A DNA stretch of 64,000 bases from Corynespora cassiicola (GCA_022059125.1 JAEUWY010000001.1:1674001-1738000); one strand, 5' to 3'; counted from the stretch's first letter, positions 33,266 to 43,929 are shown. Notes: generated by a model from the letters alone, not told the origin. Numbers and translations: made by a program.

Positions 33266-34529
33266 GTTGGCGGACGTAGAGCTCTATGCAAAGCTCTGGA
33301 CGAGGTACTGGGTACGCTCACAGCAGCCCCGAGTAACAACAGCTTTAAACATGGCATCAAGTCCAAACCCCAAGGGTTCCCAAAGGGCCGTCCGGGGTCG
33401 CGGACCGAGCGTCTCTGGAGATCTGATGGTGGGGTTCGTATGTGGACGGAATCCTCGGAGCGAGTTTGGCCGATCCCCTCACCAGGTGGGCCAGCGACTG
33501 CGCGAGTCATTGGGCGAACGAAGGATTGGGAGCGGGGACGTTTGGCACCACGAATTTCCGTGATTTTTTCTGCAACATCTAGGTAGAAATGAGCTCGGGA
33601 TGGCCCGTCTTATCCAGCGAGGCACCCAACCATGATCGGACGAGTGGTGGTTCGGAGGGTCGAGCCCCAGTGTGTCGTGGCTGGTGAGCTGAGGGCGATG
33701 CACGTGGCGTGGAGTATTGCTTGGCCAGATGCGATGCAACGCTGCTCCATCGCTCTAGCACCGACGGTTTGCCCTGTTCGAGTTCCTGTTAGTCCAACAT
33801 TAGCCTTTTGTCAGGGTTAAATGGCACATTACACCCGCTCACCAACAGCGCGCTGTCGCCTAGGCGCATACATAGCCACCCCCTTGGTCAATCACTCTGG
33901 GCAGACCTTCTACAAAGAGGTCTCCAGCATCCACTAACCGCACGCCTCCCGAGCCCTCCCGCGTACGCCCCCGAGGACAATCGCGTGCTCATGTCTGTTG
34001 AAGACAGGCTTTTCACAAGACGGAGAGCGACTGGGGGAGCAGCGCACGCGCGTTTCCCAAAGCGATGATTTACCCACCGAGCCATGCCACCCGCCCACCA
34101 AACTTCGGGCATCCTCCGTCATCCTGAGCTTAAATGAACGACCCTCATGCCGTTACCCGCCGCGGCTACAATCAGCAACGGGCGGAAGCCTGCCGTCAGC
34201 ACCCTGCATACGTCGCCCCAGCAATGTCGGCGTAGCCTCAAACTCGGCATCGGGGGGCGAGAAATTGCCATGGTTCCAAGGTTCCCTAAACTACTGGGAC
34301 GGGGCGCCGTACCCTTCCCGTGGCCGATCCCGTCCCGGCTCCACCGGCTACTGGACGGCTCACGCCCGCGCAAAGGAGATCGCGGCCTGTTGGCTTGGTT
34401 GGTGGCAGCGCTAGAGAATAACGGAATCCGTCGCGCTGTGGAAGCCGCGGGACACTTTTTTTTTCCTTCTTGCTGGCCCTTCTCCACGCCTCTCCCGTCT
34501 CACCGAAACGCCCCAATTGACCCGAAGTC
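33266..34529. other. 1.26-kb intergenic region
   Basis: This is the upstream region of the GH31 gene and of the EthD-like gene. Several overlapping frames of 60-140 codons on both strands have no recognisable motif and contradict each other. A T run at 34448-34455 lies shortly upstream of the EthD start. Confidence 0.4.
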
Positions 34530-34964
34530 ATGACCTACTCCATCGTCCTTTTTGTTTCCCGCAAGCCCGGGCTCTCGATTGCGCAGTTCAGGCATCACTG
34601 GGAGGAAATCCACGTCCCGCTCCTCAAATCCTTGACCGGAAACTCGTTCCCGCTGTCTCATGCTCGCAATTATGTCGCCCGCGTTGAGGACGGGGCTGGA
34701 GAGCGGGCCGGAGTGAGGACGGCATCGTCCAAAAAGGCCGACTCTACCGCTCCCGTCGTCCTGGTGGGAAACAAAGAGGATGTTGACTGGGACGGATTCG
34801 CCACGCTGACCTTCCGGGACGAGCTCCATTTCCAGCAGTTCTTCGCCCTAGTGAACCAACCCGAGGCGGCAGACAAGATACAAGAGGATGAAGAGGCCTT
34901 CTCGGACCCTGCCAAGTTCAAAGTCGTCGTGCTGGGGGAAACACTGAACACGTCGCTGGACTGA
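34530..34964 (+). CDS. EthD-domain (dimeric alpha/beta barrel) protein
   Basis: Single exon, 144 residues. The start MTYSIVLFVSRKPGLSIAQFRHHWEEIHVPLLKSL has the EthD pattern: a beta strand, then 'F-x-x-H-W-x-x-x-H-x-P-L'. A second half, VDWDGFATLTFRDELHFQQF through a C-terminal strand FKVVVLGE, completes a ferredoxin-like fold that normally dimerises. Fungal members include small decarboxylases, dehydratases and cyclases of polyketide pathways and many uncharacterised proteins. No polyketide synthase is in view, so I do not assign a reaction. Conserved His residues (HHW and H in EEIHVP) could be catalytic. No signal peptide. Confidence 0.85.
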   Translation: MTYSIVLFVSRKPGLSIAQFRHHWEEIHVPLLKSLTGNSFPLSHARNYVARVEDGAGERAGVRTASSKKADSTAPVVLVGNKEDVDWDGFATLTFRDELHFQQFFALVNQPEAADKIQEDEEAFSDPAKFKVVVLGETLNTSLD

Positions 34965-35939
34965 GGAGCAAAGGGGGGAGGGCTTCGCTAAACTGCTGTT
35001 TTGAGAAGGTGCGAGTACCGAAATGGAGTGTCACATGCCAGTGTACTGACTTGGAAAGATCTGCCACACATACACACTGTACGAAGACATGCCATGGAGT
35101 TTTGTGCGAACGGCGCGTTTTTTTGGATCCTGCTCAAATTTGCTGCCATCAGAACTACACTTTTACTTTGCGAGATGAGGGCTGGCACTTGAGGGAGTTG
35201 AGTGGCTTCGCTGCTGTGCTGCCATCATACCCTGTTGTATGCATCAATGTATAGATATCGTTTTTCATGTTGGCGTTGTTCTACACACGTCGTTCTCCAT
35301 GACATCATAGGCCATCTGGGGGGTACCTTGCGCAAAGTTTCAAGAAGATTGGGCCCCACGAGAGAATATTGGTAACACCAGATACCATTCGTTGGACCTG
35401 TGTCGATGACGCTTGTATGATGAAAGAATGGAGTTCTGCATGAATACCCTTTGCAGCGGTCGGATATATCCGGATGTTCATTCCAGGACTGTTTGGAACT
35501 TGAGTCTTGGACTTCTCACGAAATAAAATAAAGACAAATCATCAACATTAGCCCTTGTAATGATTTTAAACAATCAATCGTTGCTCCCTGGTGAATCATG
35601 GCAATTCCCCTCCAGCACGCCAGCATTAAAGGTATCGCAAACTCATCCATCGCGCAGGGAGACACGGCTTCGAACAAACTCTTGGGCCTTTGTAGGTTCG
35701 ACATCTCACGCCTAATGTATTCCAGCCAGCGGATTCATACAAAACACATCTTCCAATTGACTTCCCCACGGAATGTGAATCCCCACCCACTTCAAAGCAA
35801 ACGATCGTGACTGTCAACACCCCTCAACACAGCCTCACCGACAAACGGCCGCCCCATCTTCACAACCCGCATCTATATAAGAGACCCCACCAATACGCCT
35901 AATGGCCCCCATATATTACCACAAATACACATACACACC
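34965..35939. other. intergenic region with promoter of the small hypothetical gene
   Basis: About 1 kb without a credible gene; frames of up to 80 codons look random. The right end holds a clear TATA box (listed separately). Confidence 0.4.
35874..35880 (+). promoter_or_regulatory. TATA box
   Basis: TATATAA at 35874-35880 lies 60 bp upstream of the ATG at 35940 and is followed by AC-rich leader sequence. Position and sequence are typical of a strong inducible fungal core promoter. Confidence 0.55.
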
Positions 35940-36293
35940 ATGTCTTACCCAAATTCCCAAACCACGACCGTCCACAGCGACCCACGTCACCTCACCCTCA
36001 ATGCAGAGCAGCGCCCCCCAACCACCACCTCCTCTACCTATAACATTGATGCAGACATTGCAGCCACAGAGCGTCAGATCCAGGCCATCCAATTCCTAAG
36101 CCAGAACGAGGGCTACATGGGTCGCGCTCTGTCCATCATCAACGAGACCAAGCGCCAGAACCACTATCGGAAGCTGGGCAAGAGCGACAAGGCTGAGGAG
36201 TGGCTCGAAGCGGCGAAGAAGGAGGTTGAGGCTTGGATTCAGAATACCAAGCGTATGGTCGAGGCTGTGGAGGATATACGGACTTTGAAGTGA
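35940..36293 (+). CDS. small hypothetical protein, 117 residues
   Basis: Single exon starting MSYPNSQTTTVHSDPRHLTL. The first 45 residues are disordered and Ser/Thr/Pro-rich; the rest is predicted helical and charged (IDADIAATERQIQAIQFLSQ, then KAEEWLEAAKKEVEAWIQNT), so a two-helix or coiled-coil fold is likely. No signal peptide or membrane helix. I recognise no family. A TATA box at the right distance and helix-like spacing of hydrophobic residues support a real gene. Confidence 0.6.
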   Translation: MSYPNSQTTTVHSDPRHLTLNAEQRPPTTTSSTYNIDADIAATERQIQAIQFLSQNEGYMGRALSIINETKRQNHYRKLGKSDKAEEWLEAAKKEVEAWIQNTKRMVEAVEDIRTLK

Positions 36294-36790
36294 GGGAATG
36301 GGACGGGATGGGATGGCTGAGATGGGGTGGGACGGATAGTTCCGATATCTTAGCTAATAATGTAATGGCCTATGATGGCTTCATATCATTCAACATGATT
36401 ATTCTACGGCTTTCATGCTAATTGGTCGAGTCCCTTCTTTCATGTTCGTTAACTGGGGTGTCGAAAGTTTGAACCCGTCGACTTTAAATTTAGTAAAGCA
36501 CGACTAGTGTTGCTAAAATAGGTTTAGCGTTGTTGTTAGGCATACTTAAAAAACGGTCGCTAGGACTACGCTTTGATGTTACTTTCATAACTATACACAA
36601 TGGTTATAGTTTTGTATTACCGTGTTATATATTTCTAACCTCATCTCTGAACTTGATATCATCTCTCTCATCTGAGTAGTCTCTCGATGCATCTTCACGG
36701 CTACTGACTGGTTGCTAGCTGCTCATTACAACACTCCTAATCTTAAATATCCCTTAAGCGAACAAGAAATCTCTATGACACGTTGATTAT
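36294..36790. other. intergenic 3' region
   Basis: 497 bp between convergent genes, starting G-rich (GGGATGGGATGG) and becoming AT-rich. No gene seen. Confidence 0.4.
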
Positions 36791-37744
36791 CTATATCACA
36801 GACCAGGCATTGTCAATTGGGAGTGATGCGCCGTTGATCATCCTTGATTCATCCGAGGCAAGGAATGCAATTCCTCGGGCAACATCATCGACAGTGACGA
36901 CAGGCTTTGGCCGTCCTTGTTCATCTTTTGATACGTGGAGCATAAATACAGGCCTGTAAGTGTAAGTATTGACGTAAGAAATCGCTTAGGCAAGCTCACG
37001 AGAAGGTGGCATATGCTTCCTGGTCAAAATTCTGCATCTGCACAGAGTTGTGAATGTTGGTATGAACGCCTGGTTTCATGTTATCATACGACCTTTGATA
37101 GTGTATCATCCCCGACCATACCTCCTGGAAGCACTGCATTGCAGCGGATGTTTTCGTTGTGGAAACGCCACGCGACATTCTTGGTAGCTCCAATCTAGAA
37201 ACAATAAGTACAGTTCCAACGACGAGAAGAATAAAGTGCATGTGAAGAAAAGAGAAGAAAATACCAGTCCGTGTTTGCTAGCCGTGTAAGCAATACCAGC
37301 ACTTGCACCAGTGACGGCAGCCTTGCTGGCAACATTGACGATAGCGCCACCCTTGTGCTCTTTCATTGACGGAAGCACTGCAGTCATGAGCCGAACCGGA
37401 ACCGTCAGATTGACGGCCAGGAGCTTTTCCCATTCCTCATCTTTTAATGTGTCGGCACTTGACCAGGCATCCATGATGCCGGCGCAATTCACCAGCACAT
37501 CTATCTTGGGACCGAACTTGGCTGTGCATGCCTTGACCACATCGGCACACGCATTTGCCTCGGTAAGATTGGCTTGGTGAAATGCGAAATTCTCGCTCTG
37601 CGATTCGGTCAGAGCATTGTTGCAAGGCGCGAGATCTACCCCAAAAACGCGGGCCTGGCGCTCAAGGAGGAGCAATGCAGTGGCAAGGCCAATGCCGCTG
37701 CTGCAGCCTGTTACAATTGCGACTTTGTTTACAAATGTAGACAT
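36791..37744 (-). CDS. short-chain dehydrogenase/reductase
   Basis: Four exons, 37744-37265, 37194-37122, 37069-37000 and 36953-36791, with introns of 70, 52 and 46 bp, encode about 261 residues. SDR landmarks: the cofactor loop TGCSSGIG near the N-terminus, an Asp after strand 2 (FGVDL, suggesting NAD rather than NADP), NCAGI, the catalytic Ser in [14 protein letters not shown] and the YTASK catalytic Tyr/Lys. Exon 2 gives [20 protein letters not shown], exon 3 [20 protein letters not shown], and exon 4 the C-terminal substrate loop and [20 protein letters not shown]. The fit of all three splices to the family sequence is good. Substrate unknown. Confidence 0.92.
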
Positions 37745-39001
37745 GTTGGTTGTTTCGATTTTGGTCGAGGAAGGAATCTGGTGATGCGGGGTTTGAAATA
37801 TTTATGGGCGAGGCCAAGAGAACAGCTACGCCTCTGGCTACGCCTCTCGCTCTTCATACCTTTCCCTCATTCGATAAGTGCAAGCGAGTCATTTGCTTGC
37901 GTTGTCCACCTTCAGGACCCACAAGTTGGGTCTAGCACTTCTGTTCGGATGCTTGGCGAACAAAGTACATTTGCGGTTAGCAAGGCCAGCTATACGACGT
38001 ATACGGCCCGCCGCGTAAAAAGTATTGGCTACCGCCCTTGCATATCCCCGCACGCCTACGTTAACTCATTTAGTCTCGGTCTAAATGCAGGTCCAGGTTA
38101 AGAGCTCGCTTTCGCTTTCGAAGATCGTATGTACTAGTATTGTAGAGTAGGTCTCGGCCTTGCCCTTGTGGTTGATAGGCCCGTGCTATTTCTACCATCG
38201 CACATGACAATCTGTATCGTTGCTGCTAGGTACATCCCGGAGAGACATATTTTCCGAGCTCCTAGGGGAAATATGAGCTGGTTACACATGCTGTATTAGA
38301 ATTCATCTTCACTAAAGCTTGGCGCTCATTAAATTGTACCGGCAAAGAAGATTGGAGAGTTATGCTAGCAGAAAAAAGCGCTCGTCGAGGTAAATCTACA
38401 TTTCATCTTGCAATTTCCATCTACTCTATCCATAGACAACTGCGGGCCACTCCGATATAAATTTACAGAATTTTCCTGATAAAAAAAGACTGAGAAAGTT
38501 TTACGTAGTTCTGCATATGACGTTCGTGATAGTGCTATCTGTTGAGTGACAGGAATCATGGGCCTAAAAGCCCACGTATCTCTATCACCTCAACTTTAAA
38601 ACATCAAGACTGCGACTCAAAATGAGAATTTAAGAAATACCCACAGAAAAGCTCGATCCACACTGAATAGCTCCTGAATTCATACGATGACGAAAAATTG
38701 AGGTATTTCGTCCAGACATTCAATGCACGGAAATACAGAAAAATGGAGATGGAGTCCATAAGCGACATCAAAGCGTGGGATAACATTGTGTCTATACCAT
38801 CTCATTTAACATATCGTAACAAATGATTTTCAGCATATTACATCTCGCTTCTAATTAAAGAACAATACAGCTCCGAGCCCACTGTTTTGTCACGGGTGAA
38901 AAAGTGCCAAAGAGGCTCTTATTTAACCCAAACCTGATATCCTTCAACCCAAGCTTATTACACAACCCAAAGTTCTGGAAGTCACTAAATCAATCTCTAA
39001 A
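37745..39001. other. 1.26-kb intergenic region
   Basis: The left part is the SDR promoter. The rest is increasingly AT-rich and marks the start of the orphan-rich segment. Short frames of about 60 codons have no recognisable features. Confidence 0.4.
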
Positions 39002-40009
39002 ATGCAGGCGTTCGTCTGGCCAGAGAACCTGTTCTCGATCCAGCACGAAGTAGTAGAAGCCAGCTCCGTAGTTCCAGCAATGTCTGGATCCATGTATATC
39101 AGCTCTATTATCCCAACTACATCAGGAACCATGGCTACAAGCTCTGTATCCCCAAGTGTAACGTTGATCACTGTCAGCACCAGAACTCCGACTGCGTCTA
39201 TGCCGACCACTGGCTCTGTTAAGCCATCATCTATAACACCGGGCCATGGCTGTGAGATTCCAACTCTGTCTAGGACAATGAGTGGTGGTGCTAAGAATCC
39301 AAGTTTCACCATCCAGACGAGTGTTCCAGACCTAACTGCTTCTAGTACGTCGGATAATGAATACGGTGCATCTTCAGTCCCAGCTACACGGTCCTCCTGC
39401 TCTATCAAGTCGGGTACACGCACGAGCTCCATGACATCTACAGCTATCTCTGGAGATGCCCCAGAAACAAATTCTGAAGTTGTGACGACTACGAAGATTA
39501 TCACTGTAACTGCTTCATCATCTGGAGATGTCCCGCCATCAACTTTAGCGGGTACATTTCCTGGAGCTTCTTCCCTCCCATCGTCTCGTCTTGTACCTCC
39601 TGCGGTTACGACTGCCGCCTCTTCAGTTGTTACATCCCCTGTTGCAACTTTATCCTCTTTCGAACTGTTCTCACCTCCCGGTGGGTCTAGTCCTCTACCA
39701 TCGTCACTTACAACTTTAACCTCATCATCGCTAGTCTCGCCTACGGGTGGAGCTGATCCGCTACTACCGTCAGTTGTTGGACCTCCTATACGCCCCGTGC
39801 CTGGAGCACAACAGCCACCACTTGGAGTTCCATCTGGAGTTGCTAAGCCTATGTCTTTGCGGGGAGTCTCTCTTGTACCTGTCGTCCACAAGCCTAACCA
39901 TACTGCCCATCAAGGACCAGCCCATGATAATACCGGTCACAAGCACAGCAACTGGAAGAAAGGCCTTGCCTTTATGTTTCCCCTTCTGGCAGTAGTACTC
40001 AATATATAG
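39002..40009 (+). CDS. Ser/Thr/Pro-rich orphan protein with C-terminal hydrophobic end
   Basis: Single frame of 335 residues. Almost the whole protein is a Ser/Thr/Pro/Val-rich stalk (for example SSVVTSPVATLSSFELFSPP), as in heavily O-mannosylated fungal surface proteins. It ends in a basic linker and a hydrophobic tail (NWKKGLAFMFPLLAVVLNI), which could be a GPI-attachment signal or tail anchor. The N-terminus MQAFVWPENLFSIQHEVVEA is not a convincing signal peptide, so a first exon may be missing. A 315-codon antisense frame covers the same DNA, but its composition is less natural. Orphan; confidence moderate. Confidence 0.5.
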   Translation: MQAFVWPENLFSIQHEVVEASSVVPAMSGSMYISSIIPTTSGTMATSSVSPSVTLITVSTRTPTASMPTTGSVKPSSITPGHGCEIPTLSRTMSGGAKNPSFTIQTSVPDLTASSTSDNEYGASSVPATRSSCSIKSGTRTSSMTSTAISGDAPETNSEVVTTTKIITVTASSSGDVPPSTLAGTFPGASSLPSSRLVPPAVTTAASSVVTSPVATLSSFELFSPPGGSSPLPSSLTTLTSSSLVSPTGGADPLLPSVVGPPIRPVPGAQQPPLGVPSGVAKPMSLRGVSLVPVVHKPNHTAHQGPAHDNTGHKHSNWKKGLAFMFPLLAVVLNI

Positions 40010-40412
40010 TGTTTTTTTAATTCTGCATAAACATATTACAAAACTCGACTTAGAGGATACAAAACTGGATCGAGTTTCGGCGGGTAGTTGATTACCTGAT
40101 GATGAAGCTTAGAGCAGTGAAATCATATCAAGAATTTACTTAATTTTTCGAAGAACTATATTGATTAAGATAATAAATTATAAGCGCGTCATCTGAAACA
40201 AATTAACCCACTGAGAATAATAATATTAAGATTAGAAATATGTAAGGCTTGACTAAGCGTGTCTAGACATGCTGACACAGAAAATAGACAAAGAAATTGG
40301 AAATAATTTTCCGTCCTTACATTTCTCCTCCGCTTAACGTTGTCAAGTAACAAAACTTCTACTCAACAAAAAGCTTCACTATACGTTTACCATAAAGCTA
40401 TAATATTCTTCT
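40010..40412. other. AT-rich intergenic spacer
   Basis: 403 bp of AT-rich sequence between two same-strand orphan genes. No feature seen beyond probable 3' UTR and promoter. Confidence 0.35.
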
Positions 40413-41522
40413 ATGATTACATACGGGCAGTACCGAGATCAAAGCCTGCCTCTTCTAGGTCAAGACAAGATGTTGAACCATGAAGTAGATAAGCTTATTG
40501 GTTTCACGTGGCCTATACCAATACTAGGCCAGTTCCCATCGAACCCAATAGTATATTGGCCAACAACACTGGTGACAAGAACTCTTCAATCTGGTTTGAG
40601 TACAGGTGTCCCAACTCAGACTATATTTCAAACAAATCCTCTGGTCACGGTCGACCCTGAGATCCCGACCAAAACACTTTCGGAAATTTCCTTCTCTGGA
40701 ACTGCTGATCCTGGTTTCGTAATCTCTCCAGTTCCTTCTTCGAATATCCCCGGGGCAAGCGTTTCTTTCCCACTTGAGGGGCAAAATCCGATAATCACCC
40801 CGTCAGAAATCTCTTTCCTTGCTTCAATTTCGGCTGGCCAAACTTTGCTAGAAACAAACTCGCAAACTCGGACTTCTATTAGCACAGCTACAGCTTCCTC
40901 GGCTGTAGACTCCTCAAAGAACAAGGATACTGGATTATCTCCATTCTCCATTGCCGGTATCGTGATCATCGTGGTTCTTTTGATCGCCTCTACTGTCATG
41001 TATGGTTATTTGCAGTGGACAAGGCGCAGTTCGGCAATAGATGAAGAGAGCGTTCATGCATCTGCAATGGATGATGCAAACAATGAAGCCGGTGTCGACA
41101 GCCCGTATACCGGAGCTGCAGCGGATCCATTGACCACCGGAGAAAGCAGAACGGGATTATCTGTCTACTTCGCTGGTCTCTTAACCTGTGCTAAGCGCCA
41201 TATACCCCTAGGTTTTGCACGGTCGTCTAGCACTAGAAATGATGAATCAGCCCAAAGATCATTCGACAGCGGTCGCAGCCTCAAGTCTTCTCTTGGACAG
41301 AAAGCCAAAGGTTCCACTTCACCTTCGAATTTAAGCGATGGAGAGATTGACTTGGGGACGAATCGAATGCCGCTTACTGCAGAAGAGAATTTACCAGAGG
41401 TTCATTCCGAGTCAGTCTTGAGCCAACCTTCGCCATCTACACATTCAGGGGCTCAGATCACCAGGGATCTTGCCCCTGGGCAGAGGCATTGGCCAGGGTT
41501 AGGGAAGAGTAGTAGCAGGTAG
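40413..41522 (+). CDS. single-pass membrane protein, orphan
   Basis: Single frame of 369 residues (an internal ATG at 40470 is an alternative start). The N-terminal ~170 residues are rich in Ser, Thr, Pro and Ile without a clear signal peptide. One strong transmembrane helix, SPFSIAGIVIIVVLLIASTV, is followed by MYGYLQWTRRSS, whose positive charges place the C-terminus in the cytoplasm. The 160-residue tail is Ser- and acid-rich and probably disordered. The layout (Ser/Thr-rich ectodomain, one helix, disordered tail) resembles fungal wall sensors such as Wsc/Mid2, but no WSC cysteine domain is seen. Second of four same-strand orphan genes. Confidence 0.6.
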   Translation: MITYGQYRDQSLPLLGQDKMLNHEVDKLIGFTWPIPILGQFPSNPIVYWPTTLVTRTLQSGLSTGVPTQTIFQTNPLVTVDPEIPTKTLSEISFSGTADPGFVISPVPSSNIPGASVSFPLEGQNPIITPSEISFLASISAGQTLLETNSQTRTSISTATASSAVDSSKNKDTGLSPFSIAGIVIIVVLLIASTVMYGYLQWTRRSSAIDEESVHASAMDDANNEAGVDSPYTGAAADPLTTGESRTGLSVYFAGLLTCAKRHIPLGFARSSSTRNDESAQRSFDSGRSLKSSLGQKAKGSTSPSNLSDGEIDLGTNRMPLTAEENLPEVHSESVLSQPSPSTHSGAQITRDLAPGQRHWPGLGKSSSR

Positions 41523-41980
41523 CCATGCTTTTGGTGAGATATTGTTTAGATTTTAACTCGTCCTAGTTTGTGGTTCGTCTACTGTATTTTAAAGTGGTAT
41601 TTACCGACATTGATTTCTCACACCAAAAGAGCTTGATCCAAATAGCGTAATTAAATCTTGAATTAGCTGTTACTGTAGGCGTTCTTGCTAAGTCCGGATA
41701 TTCTAAATTGACAACATTGAATCCGCCTACGACGCGTGATGTGAAACACACAAAGACATAGTCGGATAAGGAACAAAGAAACACATCTTCTCTAGCGCAC
41801 GAAGAAACATGCTTCGCCCCTAATCTTTGCGAATCATTCATTGTCACTCTTCTTTTGTCCTGTTATTTACCTCAATATCGAGTTCATCATACTCCTTATT
41901 GACGAACGTAGATCCAACCTCACACCCTTGATCACACGATTCCAACTCCGCCACCCCAACTTGATCACGCTACCATCACT
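41523..41980. other. AT-rich intergenic spacer
   Basis: 458 bp; a 94-codon minus-strand frame here has no signal I trust. CA-rich leader sequence (CACACCCTTGATCACACG) precedes the next ATG. Confidence 0.35.
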
Positions 41981-42238
41981 ATGATCCTATACCATAAACG
42001 GGAAGACAAGACTCCGAAAATCAGTCCATTCACCCTCCCATTCTTCATAGTTCTTTGCATGTTCGCACCCTTCGCCCTCTCTTTCATCTGTTTCTTCATC
42101 TACTACTACACTATCAAGCGACCCCACAACCGAAGACAGCTAGCGGATGAATCATCACAAACTACACAAATCAAAAAGGACATCAAGGTGCAAGTCCGGA
42201 GTTTTGTACGGCACAAGCCTATAGAAACAGCAATGTAA
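41981..42238 (+). CDS. small membrane protein, orphan, 85 residues
   Basis: The ATG at 41981 begins a frame with a basic N-terminus (MILYHKREDKTPK), one long hydrophobic segment (PFFIVLCMFAPFALSFICFF, continuing into IYYYT) and a basic hydrophilic tail (KRPHNRRQ...). A single-pass or hairpin membrane protein is likely. No family recognised. The same design (one helix followed by a charged tail) recurs in the genes on either side, which supports it. Confidence 0.5.
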   Translation: MILYHKREDKTPKISPFTLPFFIVLCMFAPFALSFICFFIYYYTIKRPHNRRQLADESSQTTQIKKDIKVQVRSFVRHKPIETAM

Positions 42239-42417
42239 GCGGCTACAAGCACTACAGCTCCAGCCATGCTGTCCCCGTTTACCACATCTCTATTCTGAAT
42301 AACAACGTTGTATCTTTGCCATACTCTCATTACAAAATTGTGCATATCTAGTGCTAGCAATTTAAGTGTTCATGTCTACAACACCAAATCATCCACCACA
42401 AACCTCATACCTAAACC

Positions 42418-42807
42418 ATGGCTCCGTTCTACATACTCCCTTCACACACGATCTCCGACCTACCCCCTTACTCCACCACTCAAGGCGGCCCTCCTACACC
42501 GCTTCATTCAATTAGTAACATCATGCCCATGCAGAACCTCACCCACGGCCATACCATCTCAGCCCGCACAAACCCGCTAGGCATCCGCGACGTTGCAGTT
42601 ACCCCCACCCTATTCGCTCCAACGTTCTATCCTCCTAACGAGTTTAAAGAGGTCGGATTCCTATCAGTCATAGTTATGGGCACTATAGTCATCGATCTAC
42701 TCATCTTCTTACTTATATGTTGCAACATGGCCGTGCGCATTCGACGCGAAAGAATGACAGGGCTCAGGACAGACCATCCTGATGAGAATACTTTGGAGTG
42801 GAATTGA
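42418..42807 (+). CDS. small membrane protein, orphan, 129 residues
   Basis: The ATG at 42418 opens a frame with a Pro/Thr/Ser-rich N-terminal half (MAPFYILPSHTISDLPPYST), one transmembrane helix FLSVIVMGTIVIDLLIFLLI ending in CC, and a short basic-then-acidic tail (RIRRERMTGLRTDHPDENTL). The basic residues after the helix put the C-terminus in the cytoplasm, and the double cysteine at the membrane border could be palmitoylated. Only 179 bp after the previous orphan gene, same strand. Confidence 0.55.
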   Translation: MAPFYILPSHTISDLPPYSTTQGGPPTPLHSISNIMPMQNLTHGHTISARTNPLGIRDVAVTPTLFAPTFYPPNEFKEVGFLSVIVMGTIVIDLLIFLLICCNMAVRIRRERMTGLRTDHPDENTLEWN

Positions 42808-43203
42808 GACGATGAAGTGGCGAGACCGCTAGAGCAGACTAAACGGATTGACGGTCGCAATGTCTAGAGTTAAGAACATGCCAATGTTCTGGGCTAGAGA
42901 AGAAATTGGTATTTGATAGATACAAAATATTACTCATTATAGTTATTTTAGAGAAGAGAGAATGAGACCGCACTAGCCAGTCAATGGTTCGAATTTCCAA
43001 CATGCTCTACTTGAAGCAACCAAATGTCACCCGGATAGCCCATAGTTTCGTTATACTTACCGGTTGTGTTTCAAAGAAACTCTGAGCCTAAAATTGTGTT
43101 ACTAAAAAATGATCCAAATTGTAGAGACGAAAACTCAAAGTTTTTCTTAGGAAAAGAAACATACCCCGTCAGCTCTCCCTTGATTATTGATGAAGATACC
43201 TTC
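42808..43203. other. AT-rich 3' region between convergent genes
   Basis: 396 bp. A GGTTCGAAT word at 42986-42994 recalls a tRNA B box, but no tRNA fold surrounds it (see rejected list). Otherwise nothing seen. Confidence 0.35.
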
Positions 43204-43929
43204 CTAGAATGATGAATAAAATTCCGAACTGTAGTCGTAGAGTTTCCTAATCTTCTCACGCGCTTTATAGTACGCGGCTCTCCCACAAAGCTCTCCGGCC
43301 TCAACACTGGGTAGGGCGTTATCCCTATTTGAATCAAGTTGTGAATCAAATTCGACAGAGAGATTCCTTTCTCGAGCTGGACCATAATTTCTCCATTGAC
43401 TCTTTTTGATTGTCTTTGATGGTGGTTTATTGGTGAATAATGCTGGGTTTGACCGGCCTAGGCGGCGGCGCGGAGGGGGACTCGGTCTCTCAATGTCCTC
43501 CAAGAGCTCTTGGGGTTCCTTCTCCATTGTTTTTCGTATCTCTGATTTTTCTTCGTGTGTTTTTCGTGGCGCTTCTTCCTTTCGCCTTCTCCTTCTCCGC
43601 TCATTGGGCTTATGGAGGCTTTGTGGTTCGATTGAAGCTGCTTGCTGTAGATTGTGCGGTGGTACAGGAGTGCTGAGCCTGTTGATATCTGGAGTAGATA
43701 CAAGTGATTTTGATGGGCTGATTAATTTAATCAGTAAACTGCGAAGGATAAGACGATAAGAGGCTTGCCTATCCTGCCCATATCCCTCATTGTATTCTAT
43801 TCCTTCGCTAATTGGCTCTCTTAGCTGCTGCTTTTTGTTTGCTTCAAGATCGACTAATCGTTTTCGCTTATAGCTGGCTCTGAGAGCCTCTGCTGATGGT
43901 TGTGTATTCCTGTGGCGTAGAGGTGGCAT
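43204..43929 (-). CDS. basic, probably nuclear orphan protein, 241 residues
   Basis: Single frame starting MPPLRHRNTQPSAEALRASY. It is very basic, with KRKRLVDLEANKKQQL near the N-terminus and a core NERRRRRRKEEAPRKTHEEK that would serve as a nuclear signal or nucleic-acid-binding stretch. PPPRRRLGR and KPPSKTIKKSQWR follow, and a less basic C-terminal segment ends in YYKAREKIRKLYDYSSEF. No membrane helix or signal peptide. No known domain. It lies in the AT-rich segment, next to another basic nuclear-type orphan on the same strand. Confidence 0.55.
   Translation of the reverse strand: MPPLRHRNTQPSAEALRASYKRKRLVDLEANKKQQLREPISEGIEYNEGYGQDRQASYRLILRSLLIKLISPSKSLVSTPDINRLSTPVPPHNLQQAASIEPQSLHKPNERRRRRRKEEAPRKTHEEKSEIRKTMEKEPQELLEDIERPSPPPRRRLGRSNPALFTNKPPSKTIKKSQWRNYGPARERNLSVEFDSQLDSNRDNALPSVEAGELCGRAAYYKAREKIRKLYDYSSEFYSSF

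Noticed and set aside
34965..35939. several 60-81-codon frames on both strands
   Set aside because: Overlapping, AT-balanced frames without start context, domains or splice support.
38944..39891. 315-codon minus-strand frame opposite the Ser/Thr-rich gene
   Set aside because: I chose the plus strand because its Ser/Thr/Pro stalk with a C-terminal hydrophobic tail is a known protein design. The minus frame has no such logic. The choice is not certain.
42961..43045. tRNA-like B-box word GGTTCGAAT
   Set aside because: No matching A box at the right distance, no acceptor-stem pairing and no anticodon arm could be found around it.
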